From Nilaparvata lugens (taxonomy: Eukaryota; Arthropoda; Insecta; Hemiptera; Delphacidae): a DNA stretch of 64,000 nucleotides. The stretch covers positions 27,415,796 to 27,479,795 of the forward strand of contig NC_052516.1 in NCBI RefSeq assembly GCF_014356525.2. Direction: 5' to 3'. Below are positions 1-28,000 of this stretch, piece by piece. Below the pieces are notes generated by a model. That model saw only the letters and a list, made by a program, of their open reading frames with translations, was not told the DNA's origin and searched no databases. The stretch's first letter is position 1, and each line of letters opens with the position of its first letter. Made by a program: the position numbers and the translations under genes.

Positions 1-887
1 TGGAATATTTATAGTGTATAAATCAAAACTCGAGGAAGAAACAGTTTTGGGCTGTGCCTGTTAGTCCTTCCCCAATCATTTTGAAGAATTGAGTTCTGTC
101 TATCAATAAATAAATAACGAGCGAAGCTCGGTGCCCCGATATTAAGAACTAATGAGCGAAGCGGAAGACATTCCCATGACGTTTTCATCAATCAACGTTC
201 ATTCATGGTTGAATTTAATATAAATACAATGCAACCGTGCATTAATTTTCTAACACTAACCATAAATTTGACAAGTGGTCTTTTATTCAATTTAGTTGAA
301 CCTTTACAACCGGACATTACATTCTCCAATATTTATATCACATAGATAATGAACATTACATTTCAACTTTGGAATCTCTATTCTTAATCAGAGATAGGAA
401 AAGTCTATCGAATTTCATGATCCATTATGTACTGCTTTGTCACATAAAGTTTCAACACCAAAATGACTAATATAAATTATATTCTACTCAATATTTCATA
501 TTTTCAACACGCAATAATATTAGCCTGAAACTCGTGATTTTTGTGTTAAAATGTGATAGAACCAATTTTATTATCAATTTGGATAAATTCAAAATTAATT
601 GTTTCAAGTGTTTGTGTTTTGTTTCAATGTGGAAATTAGTGAAGAATTGGAAAGTCGCACATAACCTTTATTTGGACAATTTATTTTATGGAATTGGGAT
701 GAAAAGAAGTTTTGATCTGTAGCCTGCTTCTTTGTCCTTAAGTTGATTGTAAATGACGAATAAATAAACCACTTTTGTGTAAATGCCTGTTGGCTCATCT
801 CAAATTTATTCTCATCAATATTAAATACACTAGTTATTATTATCAATAAATGAGTGAATAAATAAAATATTTTTTTTGGTTTTTCAG

Positions 888-16350
<15,463 letters not shown>

Positions 16351-16369
16351 TTGCTGAAATACGGCTAAG

Positions 16370-16680
16370 GCCCGGTTACTAGGATACTTATCAGGTCTAA
16401 CGAACCGTTAAACCTATAGATTTATTAAATTTAATAAGGCAAGGTTTCTTGGATACTTATTAAATCTAATGGACCATTCAACTTGTTGATTTTAAATAAT
16501 GTTCAAATAGATTTTAAAATATGTCTCCAAATCGAACGGACCTTTTAACCTATAGATTTAATGTAGGTTTATTCGACTCAATAAGGCACGGTTTCTAGGA
16601 TACTTATTACATCCAATGGTCTATTAAACTAATATATTTGAAATAACGATCCATTAGATTTAATGAATACGTGTTCTATT
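16370..16680. repeat. degenerate repeats downstream of the ABCC stop
   Basis: GGATACTTAT, TTAACCTATAGATTTA and AATAAGGCA(A/C)GGTTTCT recur three to four times with drift over about 300 bp. This may be 3' untranslated sequence or an old tandem array. Confidence 0.5.
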
Positions 16681-16755
16681 GTCAGTTCCTCGAAAGGAGA
16701 GCTAACCACAGCATAGAGTTTGCGTTTGTGTGTGTATAGAAACGATGACTCATAT

Positions 16756-17499
16756 CATAGCCACCTCTAATACAAGGCCGCGGCCTACGATATTGCAACG
16801 TCGCAGTGTAGGCCTATAGTGAGGTCCACGTTATAATGACAATATTTGATCAACTTTGGTTTTGCTATCCTTGTCTATCATTCGACAAAGCCGGTGGTAC
16901 TATCCTTTTCTAGGTCCACAATGATGCCAATTATGTTTTTGACAGTGTAGAAATATAATTAATTAATGCAGAGAATCGGCATTGCTATTCTCCTATCTTT
17001 ATCCACTGCCATTATAACGTGGACCTCACTATAGAATCTAATACATGATTGGTGTAAAAGATCAGCTGGTATTTTTTTTACGCTGTGGCTACAGTTACGG
17101 TAACCGTAACTCCATTCGCGTTCCGGTAAACATTTGCGCAGGCGCGGCTACCGCTATTTACATGTGCATTGTGGTGTTGATGGTTTTTGGTGACATGGTT
17201 ATGATAAACTATCGTTTCAATGAAGTTAGTTAGAAATGAGTTAGTTAATAATGAAGTTAGTTAGTTACTTAGAAATTATAACCATGTGACCAAAAAACAC
17301 AAGCACCAAAATGCACATGTAAATAGCGGTAGCCGCGCATGCTCAAATGTTTACCGGAACTCGATACGAGCTACGGTTACCGTAACTGTAGCCACAGCGA
17401 TTTTTTTAAATCTTTTTCACCAATCATGTATTAGATTGTAGGCCTACACTGCGACGTTGCAATATCGTAGGCCGCGGCCTTGCATTAGAGGTGGCTATG
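16756..17499. mobile_element. 744-bp long-inverted-repeat element flanked by CTCATAT
   Basis: Termini CATAGCCACCTCTAATAC and complement, with arms that continue through the GGCCGCGGCC region and a second inner pair (TACGGTAACCGTAACT, TAAATAGCGGTAGCCGCG). CTCATAT lies on both sides (16749-16755; 17500-17506). Copy B of the 219-bp family is inserted inside it. Downstream of the ABCC stop. Confidence 0.85.
16815..17033. mobile_element. 219-bp TA-flanked inverted-repeat element, copy B
   Basis: Begins TATAGTGAGGTCCACGTTAT and ends with its reverse complement. Exactly 219 bp, as are the copies at 37141 and 54694. The terminal TA suggests a Tc1/mariner-type duplication, by inference. It lies inside the larger element 16756-17499. 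Confidence 0.88.
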
Positions 17500-17509
17500 C
17501 TCATATCCA

Positions 17510-19560
17510 CTGTGTAATTGCTGGACTTTCAAATACCGGTTCACAATGCTTCTTCTCACCAAAATCACGTACTGTGTTTATTCAGTTCAGTCTGTGACAA
17601 AGATGTTAGTTGGCTATTGTGAATCGGTCTTAATGCTCCAAGATCCACTCACATCATGTGCATGTCTGTTTACATTGGCTCCCTGATCCGACTATAGTAA
17701 TCAGGCCTAAGATTATCAAAAATATTATTAAATATTTATTAATAATATTCAATAATGATATATAAATTATAATATCCATCTGAATATTTTATAAAATATT
17801 TGTTTAATTGATAGAATTGTCTCTCATGACAAATCCTCAATTAAAGGTTCACCTCATCTTTGATGAAAGTTGATCGAAGATCTTTTGTAATGTATCTGAT
17901 GATATTTTAAAAAAATTATTTTTCTAATGAACCCCTATACAAAATTTGAAATAGCTACAAGCCTGGCAGAAATAACTATACATTTATATAGTACGAATTT
18001 TTTATACAGTAATAATTAACTTATGATTCGTGCTATTTCCTTCGTTATTATCTCATAGACAATGTTTCTACAAAATCAGAATCGATATTTTTGATGTACC
18101 TAGATTTTGTATGGTATAAAATAATTGTCAAAGTAAAATGACTAATAATAAAATTTGGCTAAAGGCAATTGAATTACTTTGTATAAAAAGTATATAGCCT
18201 ATATATTTCAAATATATTTTTTTAAAGTCGTCGATTTTTCAAGGATGTAAAAGTCCTTATATATACCTGAACATATTCATATTTTTATAGTGTTTTAAGA
18301 TCTTATGATATAAATTATAAGCTTTTTAACTACTGATTGAATTATCCACAAATTTATATAGTTGATTTCATAGTAAATTTATTTTTAGCACAATAAAGTG
18401 ATTACTTAATATGAAAATAAACTGTATACTTACCTATGAGATTTACACGGTTTAGTAGGTTAGATTTACACGCCTACTTTTACAGACGTTATGTAAGTTT
18501 TTACTTGTTATTGTTACTTATATTTTTGATAACCGCCAATAACTTGATAAGAACTAGATATTAATTGTGAGTATACCTGGTGATTTTAAGCTAGTAGAAA
18601 TATATTTCAAAAAGTTCCTTAATAGAAAATTTACGAAATAAACTTGCCGAGTTACTATAAAAATTTTCTTAATGTGATCAGATTACTTTATTACTTAATA
18701 TAATTATTACATCTTAATAAAATACTTAATTATCTTTGTTTTATCCATGATTGTTTCAATATGAAAGCATTTATAAGTAGTTTATGAAAAAATTATTAAT
18801 TTCTATTTTGATATAGCTTTATAAACAAACCTCTCTACCAAATAATTCTGAAACTATTTGAATGCAAGGCATGACTTGATTGATGTTTACTCATTTTACT
18901 GCGAATGAATATTTCTTTTTTTATCTTATTGTAGAAGTTATACCTTCTTAGTTTGAATTGTTTCTTTCTAAAAGGTAAAAATCCCTACTATATAATTTGT
19001 AATTCATCAATCGCTATTGCTATATTTCTATTTTATGTTCGTATTGAACTTCAGGGAACCAAATTCGTTCAATTTTCGCATTTATTAATTATTAGATATA
19101 GACTGTTACGGTACAGACAAAAAATATTGAGATTATTCAAAAATGATAATCTTAATATTATACAAAGTGGGCCATAAGTACGAGTAAATCTCGTAAACGT
19201 TCTCAATGTTTTATCTGATAATGTTGAACAATTATTTTACTCAAGTTGATACAAAAATTATTATCTGAAATTAATTATAAAATTAATTAATTAATGAATT
19301 ATTAAATTATAAAAATTATTATCTGATAATGTTGAACTATTATTTTACTCAAGTTGAGAAAAAAAATTCAATTATGTAGTTTTTGATGTTAATATTGGCT
19401 ACTTTCAAAAACCTGATTAAGGTACTTATCATTTTACTCAATTTAAAAAATAATGTGATTAAATGAACTGTCTTAATTATTATATAAAAATATTTTACAC
19501 ACACCGATTATTAAATGAAACTTATTACAACATTGTAGTTCGTTTATTTAACTGAACTTT
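17510..19560. other. AT-rich intergenic stretch
   Basis: No gene recognised. The only clear structure is a direct duplication (ATCTGATAATGTTGAACA / ATCTGATAATGTTGAACT) at about 19213 and 19321, 108 bp apart. A poly(A)-signal-like AATAAA lies near 18390. Confidence 0.5.
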
Positions 19561-19809
19561 TTAACCCAAATTATATATTTTTTCTGTTTGTTTTGGTGTA
19601 TGATTACAGATAATGAATGGTTTTTTAAATTACAAAGAAACAATGAACCAGAGTAGCAGAGAAACAAGGTAACAGGGTTACTCTTTATAACTGTGTAACA
19701 AAATGAACAAGGACTGCGCAGTAAGAATGCTGCTCACCTGGTAAGGATTTCTTGCGAAATTTACAGTTGTAAATTTACAAATTTATTTATTTAAGATGAT
19801 TTAAAATTG

Positions 19810-20040
19810 AAAAAAATTGAAATTGATTGATGATGAAATTGTTAAATTTACAGTTATTTCAAATAATCAAACTGCTAAATTTACAATTATTGTAAATTTA
19901 CAGTTATTTCAAATTATTAAACTGCTAAATTTACAATTATTGTAAATTCAGCAGTTATTTTAAATTATAAAACTGCCAAATTTGCTAAATTTACAGTTAT
20001 TGTAAATTTACAAATTGCTACATTTATAGTTATTGTAAAT
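19810..20040. repeat. 50-bp tandem repeat, AAATTTACAGTTATT units
   Basis: ACTGCTAAATTTACAATTAT at 19871 and 19921, with degenerate units on both sides. Extremely AT-rich. Confidence 0.75.
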
Positions 20041-20047
20041 TTGCAGA

Positions 20048-20412
20048 AAATTTCTAAATCCAGTTACACACACAAATCGATTTTTGAGCGTTCTTATAAA
20101 TATTAGAACTTCAAGAACTTCGCCGTTCTTATAAATATTAGATTAAACATTACTTGACTAACACATATGTGTACCTGTAGTCAAGCTCTGTTCAATCCGG
20201 TAGAATATATATATAAGGACGGCAAAAAATCTATGTTTGTAAGTCCAGTTACATACACATCGATTTTTGGACATACGATCTTTCGCAGTCCTTCAATGAG
20301 ATTTAACATAACATGACAAACATATTATGTGTATCACACAGTGTTTACCAAGTAGAATCCAGTAGAATTTCAAAGGACGGCAAAAATCGATGTTTATGTA
20401 ACTGTAGCTCAA
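20048..20412. repeat. inverted-repeat element with CAAAAATCGAT ends
   Basis: CCAGTTACACACACAAATCG at the left and CGATGTTTATGTAACTGTAG at the right as complements, with an extra internal copy of the terminus near 20245. Confidence 0.55.
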
Positions 20413-20699
20413 CACTACTACTATACTATACTACTACTATATTATTACTTTGTAGATGTCTGTATTGAAAAGGGAAATTCAGCATTGCTGAGCACATATT
20501 GCAGAAATAGTTGGGTAAAACAGGGAATTTTGAAAGTCGGCTATTCTAGGGAGGTACAGCATATTCCAGGGTACAGTCATATTATACTAAGATTGTAATC
20601 CTATACTATTAAACGAGCAACTTCTGTTTATCCTATTATATTAAGCGAGCAATTTCTGTATTTATATATCTGGTTATTTTTATATCTGACTATTTTTAT

Positions 20700-21260
20700 A
20701 TCTGGTTATTTATGTTTAACGGATCTCGAAAACGGCTCTAACGATTTTCACGAAATTTGGAACATAGTAGGTTTATGATATAAAGATTCGATTGCACTAG
20801 GTCTCATCCTTGGGAGAACTCGCTGAACGACATTAAAAGGATAATTCATCCTTGGCTGAAACAGCTGTGGATAGTAAAAAAGTGAGTGAGCGAGTGAGTA
20901 TGTGAAAAATCAAAATATCGCATCCCCGAAATTCATAAGATGATGTATAGCCAGCTGTGAAATATAAACACGATCATTTAAGAGAATTGTGTTCTGTTTA
21001 TCAATAAATAAAAATATCTAGCGAAGCTCGGTGCCCCGATATTATGTTTAGATGTTTGTATTTCACCGGATCTCGAAAACGGCTCAAACGATTCTCACGA
21101 AATTCAGAACATAGTAGGTTTATAATATAAAGATTCGATTGCACTAGGTCTCATCCCTGGGAAAACTCGCTGAAGGACATAAAAAAGGATAATTATTATT
21201 CATCCTTGGAAAAACAGCTGATAATAATTATTTCGTCGTCTGTTGGTGATGGAAGTGAGT
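20700..21260. repeat. direct duplication of a ~300-bp dispersed repeat
   Basis: GGATCTCGAAAACGGCTC and ATAAAGATTCGATTGCACTA occur at about 20721 and 21062 with the same order of blocks. Both copies are followed by GTGAGTGAGCGAGT. AGCGAAGCTCGGTGCCCCGA lies between them, at 21605 (shortened) and near 120. Confidence 0.75.
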
Positions 21261-21340
21261 GAGCGAGTTCATGTGTGTGGGATTGTGTCAAAATTATGAC
21301 TCAGCTGTTGAACTTACGTAATCATTCAATCAGGTACTTA

Positions 21341-21482
21341 GTGCCGGTCACAAAAAAGCCGGGTTATTTTCAATCCTGATTAATACCAGTAGATCCATCT
21401 TCTTGAAATGGTCTTCTCTGATTTGGTTCACGTGAAGTTAATCAGGATTAAAATTTAATCGGCTTTTGTGCAACTGGGCCTT
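21341..21482. repeat. hairpin element, GTTGCACAAAAGCC family
   Basis: GGTCACAAAAAAGCCGGGTT at the left and CGGCTTTTGTGCAACTGGGC at the right, with AATCCTGATTAA arms. Related to 11329-11460. Lies just past the 3' end of the receptor gene. Confidence 0.65.
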
Positions 21483-21812
21483 TGTGAGGGAAATTTTTGC
21501 TGGGGAATTAATCTCAATTTACTGTAATAAGATAGATCATTTCTGTATGAATGTTATTATAATTTCGTCTTTCATAATAAATGTTTTATGCTTTTGTACT
21601 CCAGAGCGAAGCTCGGTCCCCGATATTAAACATTAATTTATAAAACAGCCCAAGTTTTGTATCTCAATATCAGTTTCTATTTTATGTAAAATAATTATCG
21701 ATCAAATTTTGAAATAGCGTTTATTCAGAAATAATGATAACATAAAAAGGATTGCTCATTTTCAAGTCTTCTCGTTCAAGATAATGTGATATCTTTCTAT
21801 TAATATGTGCAT

Positions 21813-21818
21813 TTTATT
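21813..21818 (-). promoter_or_regulatory. candidate poly(A) signal of the gustatory receptor
   Basis: AATAAA on the minus strand (TTTATT on plus), about 144 bases past the stop codon. AT-rich DNA makes chance matches common. Confidence 0.4.
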
Positions 21819-21961
21819 CTTCACCATATTCATCTTAACTACAATTAAGTACCGTACTTCATTATTGTACTGTAACAACTTTGCTTGTCTTCATAATTAA
21901 GGTTGTTATTCGTCATTCTTTTTCTCGATTTGTTACATTTCTCTCACTCTTGTTCTCCTTC

Positions 21962-22021
21962 CTATTTTGTGTTTTGTAGCTGAATCAGGACAATTTCATA
22001 GGTGAGAATTGCCCCTGCTAT
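21962..22021 (-). CDS. gustatory receptor terminal exon
   Basis: Acceptor attttcag, 19 codons and stop TAG (complement of 21962-21964). Encodes IAGAILTYEIVLIQLQNTK, containing the TY...Q signature that ends insect gustatory receptors. The last signature residue is Leu rather than the usual Phe. Confidence 0.93.
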   Translation of the reverse strand: MAGAILTYEIVLIQLQNTK

Positions 22022-25000
22022 CTGAAAATTATAAAAAGTACCTTCTTCAGCATCTCTAATACTTTAACTAGACTACAATATTTTTATTGCAAACTATATA
22101 TTTCTCCTGAAAACTTTTTACAACATTATAGCATAATTTATAGAATATTTCACATCTTTGAATATGTTGGAATAATTATTCAATCACATTATTAATTGAA
22201 ACTACCCAATTGAAATTCCCATAATTATTTATGAATTATTTATCGAATCACAGAACTTGAATTGAATGAAAAAGACTGAGAAATTGTCAAAAAAACACTG
22301 ATTTATTGATAATTAGAAAGACCGTTTTCGGTTATTACACCATTGTCAATCTCTGATAAACTCAGTAGAGTCTGATAAAACAGTTTATCAGACTGAGTTT
22401 ATCAGAGATTGACAATGGTGTAATAACCGAAACCGGTCTTTCTAATTATCAATAAATCATTGGTTTTTTTTGACAATTTCTCAGTCTTTTTCATTCAATA
22501 TGAATAATTACCACAATATCAACTTCTCAACTACACAAAAAGTGAATCACAGAACTCTACATAATCAAACATAGCTTGGCGTATGTGACATGTCATAATA
22601 AGTGAACAAAAAGTTGAATAGAGTATTATTATATTATAGAAAAGAAGATCAATCCAGAAACAGAATACAAAGCCAAATCTTTCATCTAAATAACTCGAAA
22701 CACTCCTCCATTTAAAATTTGAGGTACTATACCGTTTACTATACCATTATAAATCTCTAGTCTACTGAAAGCTTTAAGATCGAGAATAGAATAGAATGAC
22801 TGCCTTTATTTTATACCTGGGAGGGCGAAGTTAGGGCGCAGTCGGCCCTCTCTTACACTCAACCCTCCAATACAATACTAAATTATAATTTAACAAGCAA
22901 CCCTCAGTAAAATAAAATAAAACATAACGATATTTTAAATGAAAAAAGTAAAAAAAAAATAATAAGTGGAATAGTTGAATAAACTTAAAAGTAGAGCATT
23001 CTTAAAATGTAAAATAACAAAGATCTGTTGGGGAAATAAATACAACATTTATCACGGAATGATAGGATCGACGAAGCAAAAAAGACCATTATGGCTACAA
23101 ACCTTATAAGCAAGATGAGAAAATAAGGAAATTAATAAAATACTTCTAGCATGAAATTAATTTTGAGAGAGAAAAAGAGTATTTTTTTATATCTGTCTTT
23201 AGAGTTTACTTTTAAAGTTGAACTTGATTTTCTTAAAATTACTCCAAAGAAATTAATTTTGAGAAGGGAAATACTTCTTCGAGAAAACTTTGGCTACACA
23301 TCGAAATGATTCAGTTTATTAGAGATTGATGGAAATGGTGTGGCCACAAACTAATTGTTACAGACTACAGTAGTAACAATAAATTTCAAGTCGTTTTATT
23401 TCATATGAAGATTTACCATAACATCACCTCTACTACAACACAAGAACTGATATTTCTGACTCAAAGTGATTAGGAGACCAACTGAAGGTATTTTGTATGT
23501 TGTATTTTTATCAGTATTGTTTGTTGTATTTATTTGTTTATCAAAATGTTAGAATTCAGGGCTACTTTCTTGTATTTATAAAATAGAATTATAGTACCCT
23601 TTAAATTAATAATTGTATTCTTGTTTTATTAATTTTAAAGGGTTATAATTCTATTTTATAAATTATTTGTTTATTGTTAACTTTGTTGTTATTATTATGG
23701 TATCATGATCTATTGTTGATTATGCTCGCTCAACTCTTTGTACATAGGGCATGGCGCTGATTACAAAAAATGAGTACGGTTCGTACTCTATAATTATAAT
23801 TCGACATCACAAGAGGTTTACTCACTCCAAGAAGAAAATTGCGGGTTATAGAGAACATATTCAGGCCCGTGAGTGAAACATGATCGGATGTCACTTCTTG
23901 CAGGAACCTTTGAACCTGAAAACAAAAATATTAATTACAGTAACTGAAGTAACTATAACTAATTGCAGTTAATATGAAACAGTAACTGGATAAAAACTTG
24001 AGAAGAAATTGAATTTTGAATTTCACGCAGGCGCTATCATGGAGAGTAACATCATCATTGTACGATTTTGTATCCGTAAAGATGCTAACAATATACTTAA
24101 TTATATCATATCGTACCCTTACTGGCAAAACTCTCCAAGTCAAAAACTACAGTTTTGAGTTATAAGCATGAATAGGATTTTCGGAGAGTATTGCCATAGA
24201 GAAACAATAGTGTAAGCCGATTGTTATCTCAAGCATGAGAGATTGTTATCTCAAGCTGATAATCCACGTAGTTCTTTCCGGTGAAGCTGTGTGACGCTCG
24301 TAGTCTCTCATACTGTGCCGTTCATACACTCTCACCCCAACAAAACGGTAAAAAACGACAATAATCGACAGTAATCGGCTTGAGATAACAGTAAAAGTTG
24401 CAACATAAACGCCCTATACCATGGGATATCTACTTACGCTATTGTTTCTCTATGGTAGTACCATAGAGAAACAATAGCGTAAGGTACTACCATGCTACAA
24501 AGAGCAATTGCGTTTAGGTTTCAACACTTACTACATGTAATTATCAAATTTCTTAATCACATTTTTGCTCGATATTCATTTAAAATTAATTGCTCAAAAA
24601 ATTACAATTTCAATAAAAAGTGTAATTCAAAATCAGAATATCACACTTGGTGAGTTTTGCCTGACTACCAAACAGCAAATATTGCTCACCATCTCCTAAT
24701 TAATGACATTACTGTGCATTAATAATAATTTATGTTTGTGGAAAGCAAAACTCACCAAAGATGGTTAGTGAATTATGATTGATGGAGCGCTGTGTTCATG
24801 AGGATCAAAAACTCAGATAGTTAGAGAATAATTTTGCTAGGCCATAATTTGATTCCTTGAAAACTAAAAGACTTTGGTGAGTTCTGCCAGACAAGAAAAA
24901 CGTGTCTAGCAACTTGGTGAGATCTAATAAAGTGGAAAAAGAGAAATAATAATGAAAGATATGACTTGGTGAGTTTTGCCCACTCAAAGAACTACATTTT

Positions 25001-28000
25001 TCAAGCCTATTGAGATGCAATATATACAAGAAACACAACACAGATAGTTTTAAAAACACCTGAAAACTTTCATAATAGGTACAGTATATTTCGTTGACTA
25101 AACCACCTTCCTCAACCAAAGTGTTTCCATAACCTCATTTGTACTTTTTTAATCAAAATTAGGGAGAGAAACAGTTTTGGGTTTATCCTGTTGATTCTCT
25201 CCCAATCATTAATTTGATATTGTGATTGTGGAATGTAATAAATAAAGTGGTTGAGGGAGGTTCTTCCTTCTTCACCATTATCACCTTTAGTCATCTCCCT
25301 CACCAGTTGAGGAAATATACTGTACCTATTAGTCTTTTTAAATTCATCTGTGCCGTGTTTCTATTAAGGTGCGTACAGACTTTCGCTCTGCTCCGCAATC
25401 GAACGTCACTCGAGCAGATCGAATGATGATCGACCGGGGAGCAAGAGTGGAACGCGAGAATAGCTAACATCTCCCGTAACGTTCATGATCGGAGCGAGGG
25501 CGGAGCGTGTTGGAGGCGCGTATATCTGTATGCACCTTAATACAGAGAGATAGAAAAGTCGCGCAAATATGAATGAACCTTCCTGTAAATAGAAGTTTCT
25601 ATGAATAAGTTATTTATTTATTCAGTCATGTACAATTATTACACTTGAGTGAGAAGGTACAACAGGCTTATGCCCAAAACTATAGCTTCTCAAATTTTTA
25701 CGACAGTCCAAATCAAAATTTATGTTAAGCCTACTTATTAAAATAACAATTTACACTTCAAAAAACAAATCTGGTTTCTGATAGCTCAACATGTAGCATC
25801 TACAACAAATCTAGAGATCATTGAACTGGATACTAGCCACCCCCGCCGCAAAGTACACCCACGCCGTGGGATGCTTTGTAAACCATTGCTATAGTAAACG
25901 CAAATTGGAGAGGCGGGTGATGATGGTGGCTCCATCTATGAGTGAAATTGGTAAATAAATAATATCGTGTGACCTGGCTGGCTCAGGTCTAATGTCAGAG
26001 TTTTCAGGTCGCAACTGATCAATTTCAGGGCCTCTGACATGATCTATAACGACTGCTTTTTAGGCAGCCGGGACCGATGGCTTTACGTGTCTATCCAAAA
26101 CACGGGAGAAATACGTGTCCATCTCTGAGTAAAATTGGTAAATTTCAAGCAGTAAGATATGTTCAAACAGTTTGTCTGCTTCGTGTTTGTTTACATTTAA
26201 ATTTGTCATCATAACCTAAATTCTCATTATTATTTTTTTTTAAATCCAGTCATTCATTTTATTCTAACTGAATAATTTGGAATGGACATCAACATTTCAA
26301 GCATCAATTCAAGCCTTCACTGAACTGTTGTAATTGTACAAGTGACAAGTATTTGTTTGTTTTACTCTAAAACATAAATAAAACCTGATTTTTAAATTGT
26401 CATGAATGATTTACACATCTCCAATATTTAGAATAACATATTATGCAATTTAAAGCTTGGAATTTACCAATTTCACTCAGAGATGGTGCCACCATCACCT
26501 GCCTCGCCAATTTGCATTCACTATAGCAATGGTTTACAAAACATCCCACGGCGTGGATCAGTGGGTCTACTTTGCGGCGGACCTAAGTCTGTATAGTGTT
26601 AAGCAGGGAACCCACTATGCCGTCACCGTTGCGTATCGGCAACATTGCTTCGCATTGTTTTAAACGAACGGCAACCCACTTTACCCGTCCGTCACCGGCC
26701 ACGACCGTGTCCGTCAATCACCGTCGGCCACCATTGCTGTTTGGGGCATTCTTGCCGGATAGCCGGTCCGTTTTTTTATCATTCTTCCAGTCGACATTCA
26801 ACTATCAGTGAAGTCACATCGCCAGTGTTTTGTTGTAGTGCGCCTTTGTTCTGTGAACGATGAGTACGGACAAAATGTTGATAGAGGCTATTAGGGAGTA
26901 TCCCTTCCTGAATAATACTAGTGATAATAGTTATCACGACAAACGTAAATGGAATCGCTAAAAAAATCAAATGAAAAAGTAACATGACATTTATAAATTT
27001 ACTTACTTCAGTGTCATGGCCAGCCGCTCCTCAGGACCAATGACTTCACGGAAGTTATTGTGTTTCACTGGGAATTTCAGTAACTCGAGCAATTCGTAGA
27101 ACTTCTTTGGATTCATGCGGAAATATAAAAAGAACTTAGCATCGTCTTTTTTCAAGTCGTCAAACAAATGATGAAATTCACCATATTCGTTTCTTCTTCT
27201 GAAGATTTCGTGCACCCAGTACCTATGCTTCCTCCGTTTCTGTATCTCTTCTTCTTCAGCACATGCTGCGGCTATTACTAACAATTCCTCCTCGTCTGAT
27301 GAACTCTCCATCGCAACTGATGCAATTCTTCTGGTTAGCTCTGGTTTCTGACGGAGCTAACCAGACGGTCAAGTGGGTTATCGCCGGAAAAATGACGGTG
27401 AAGGCGGCGACTGACGGTGACGGTCGGTGCTGGACGGTGCCTGATGGTGACTGCATAGTGGTTTCCCTGCTTAAGCATGTCGTTTTCTCAAGAGCAACGA
27501 GTTTTACCTTAAAAGGAGGTAAATAAGCCCACTTACAGTGGGGTTACCTTAAAGGAAGAGTTTATAAAAACAGGCCAACACACTGCATGAACTGAAGATT
27601 AACATCAGAACAGAAATCAAGAACATCAATGTAAACGTGCTGAAAAAAGTGTCATCAAACATGATAAAACGAGTTCATGCATCCATTACTGAAAAGGCAG
27701 CCATTTTGAGTATTTGTAGTAAAAATGTAAGTATTTTGTGTTTACATGTTCTAATAATAAATAAAGTTTGTAAAATACATTTTATTACTTCCTTATTTGA
27801 TGATGTACGCAACTTTTTGATCACTCTTTATATTGGTGTTATCACTCACCTCAATACAATAGCTTTCGTAAGGACATTTAAAAAGTTCCGGTGTGACTTT
27901 TAGGCTTTCATCGTGCACTGCAGCAGCTTGAATGACCACGGCTGTGGTGCGAGCAACCAGAAACAAGAACGAGTACAAGTAGAATATGCTTGGAATGTAG

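Larger units (their letters stand above)
26602..27472. mobile_element. internally deleted PIF/Harbinger element with TTA-type target duplication
   Basis: Terminal inverted repeats GCAGGGAACCCACTATGC and GCAGGGAAACCACTATGC lie next to TTAA on each side (26599-26602; 27471-27474), consistent with a 3-bp TTA/TAA duplication. Inside are the first exons of the two genes such elements usually carry: a MADF-type DNA-binding protein (plus strand) and a Harbinger nuclease (minus strand), pointing toward each other. The rest of both genes is gone. It abuts another inverted-repeat element (25843-26580). Confidence 0.85.

Noticed and set aside
25112..25426. Short frames around 25.1-25.4 kb on both strands
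   Set aside because: They overlap dispersed repeat text and a hairpin element; no domain seen.
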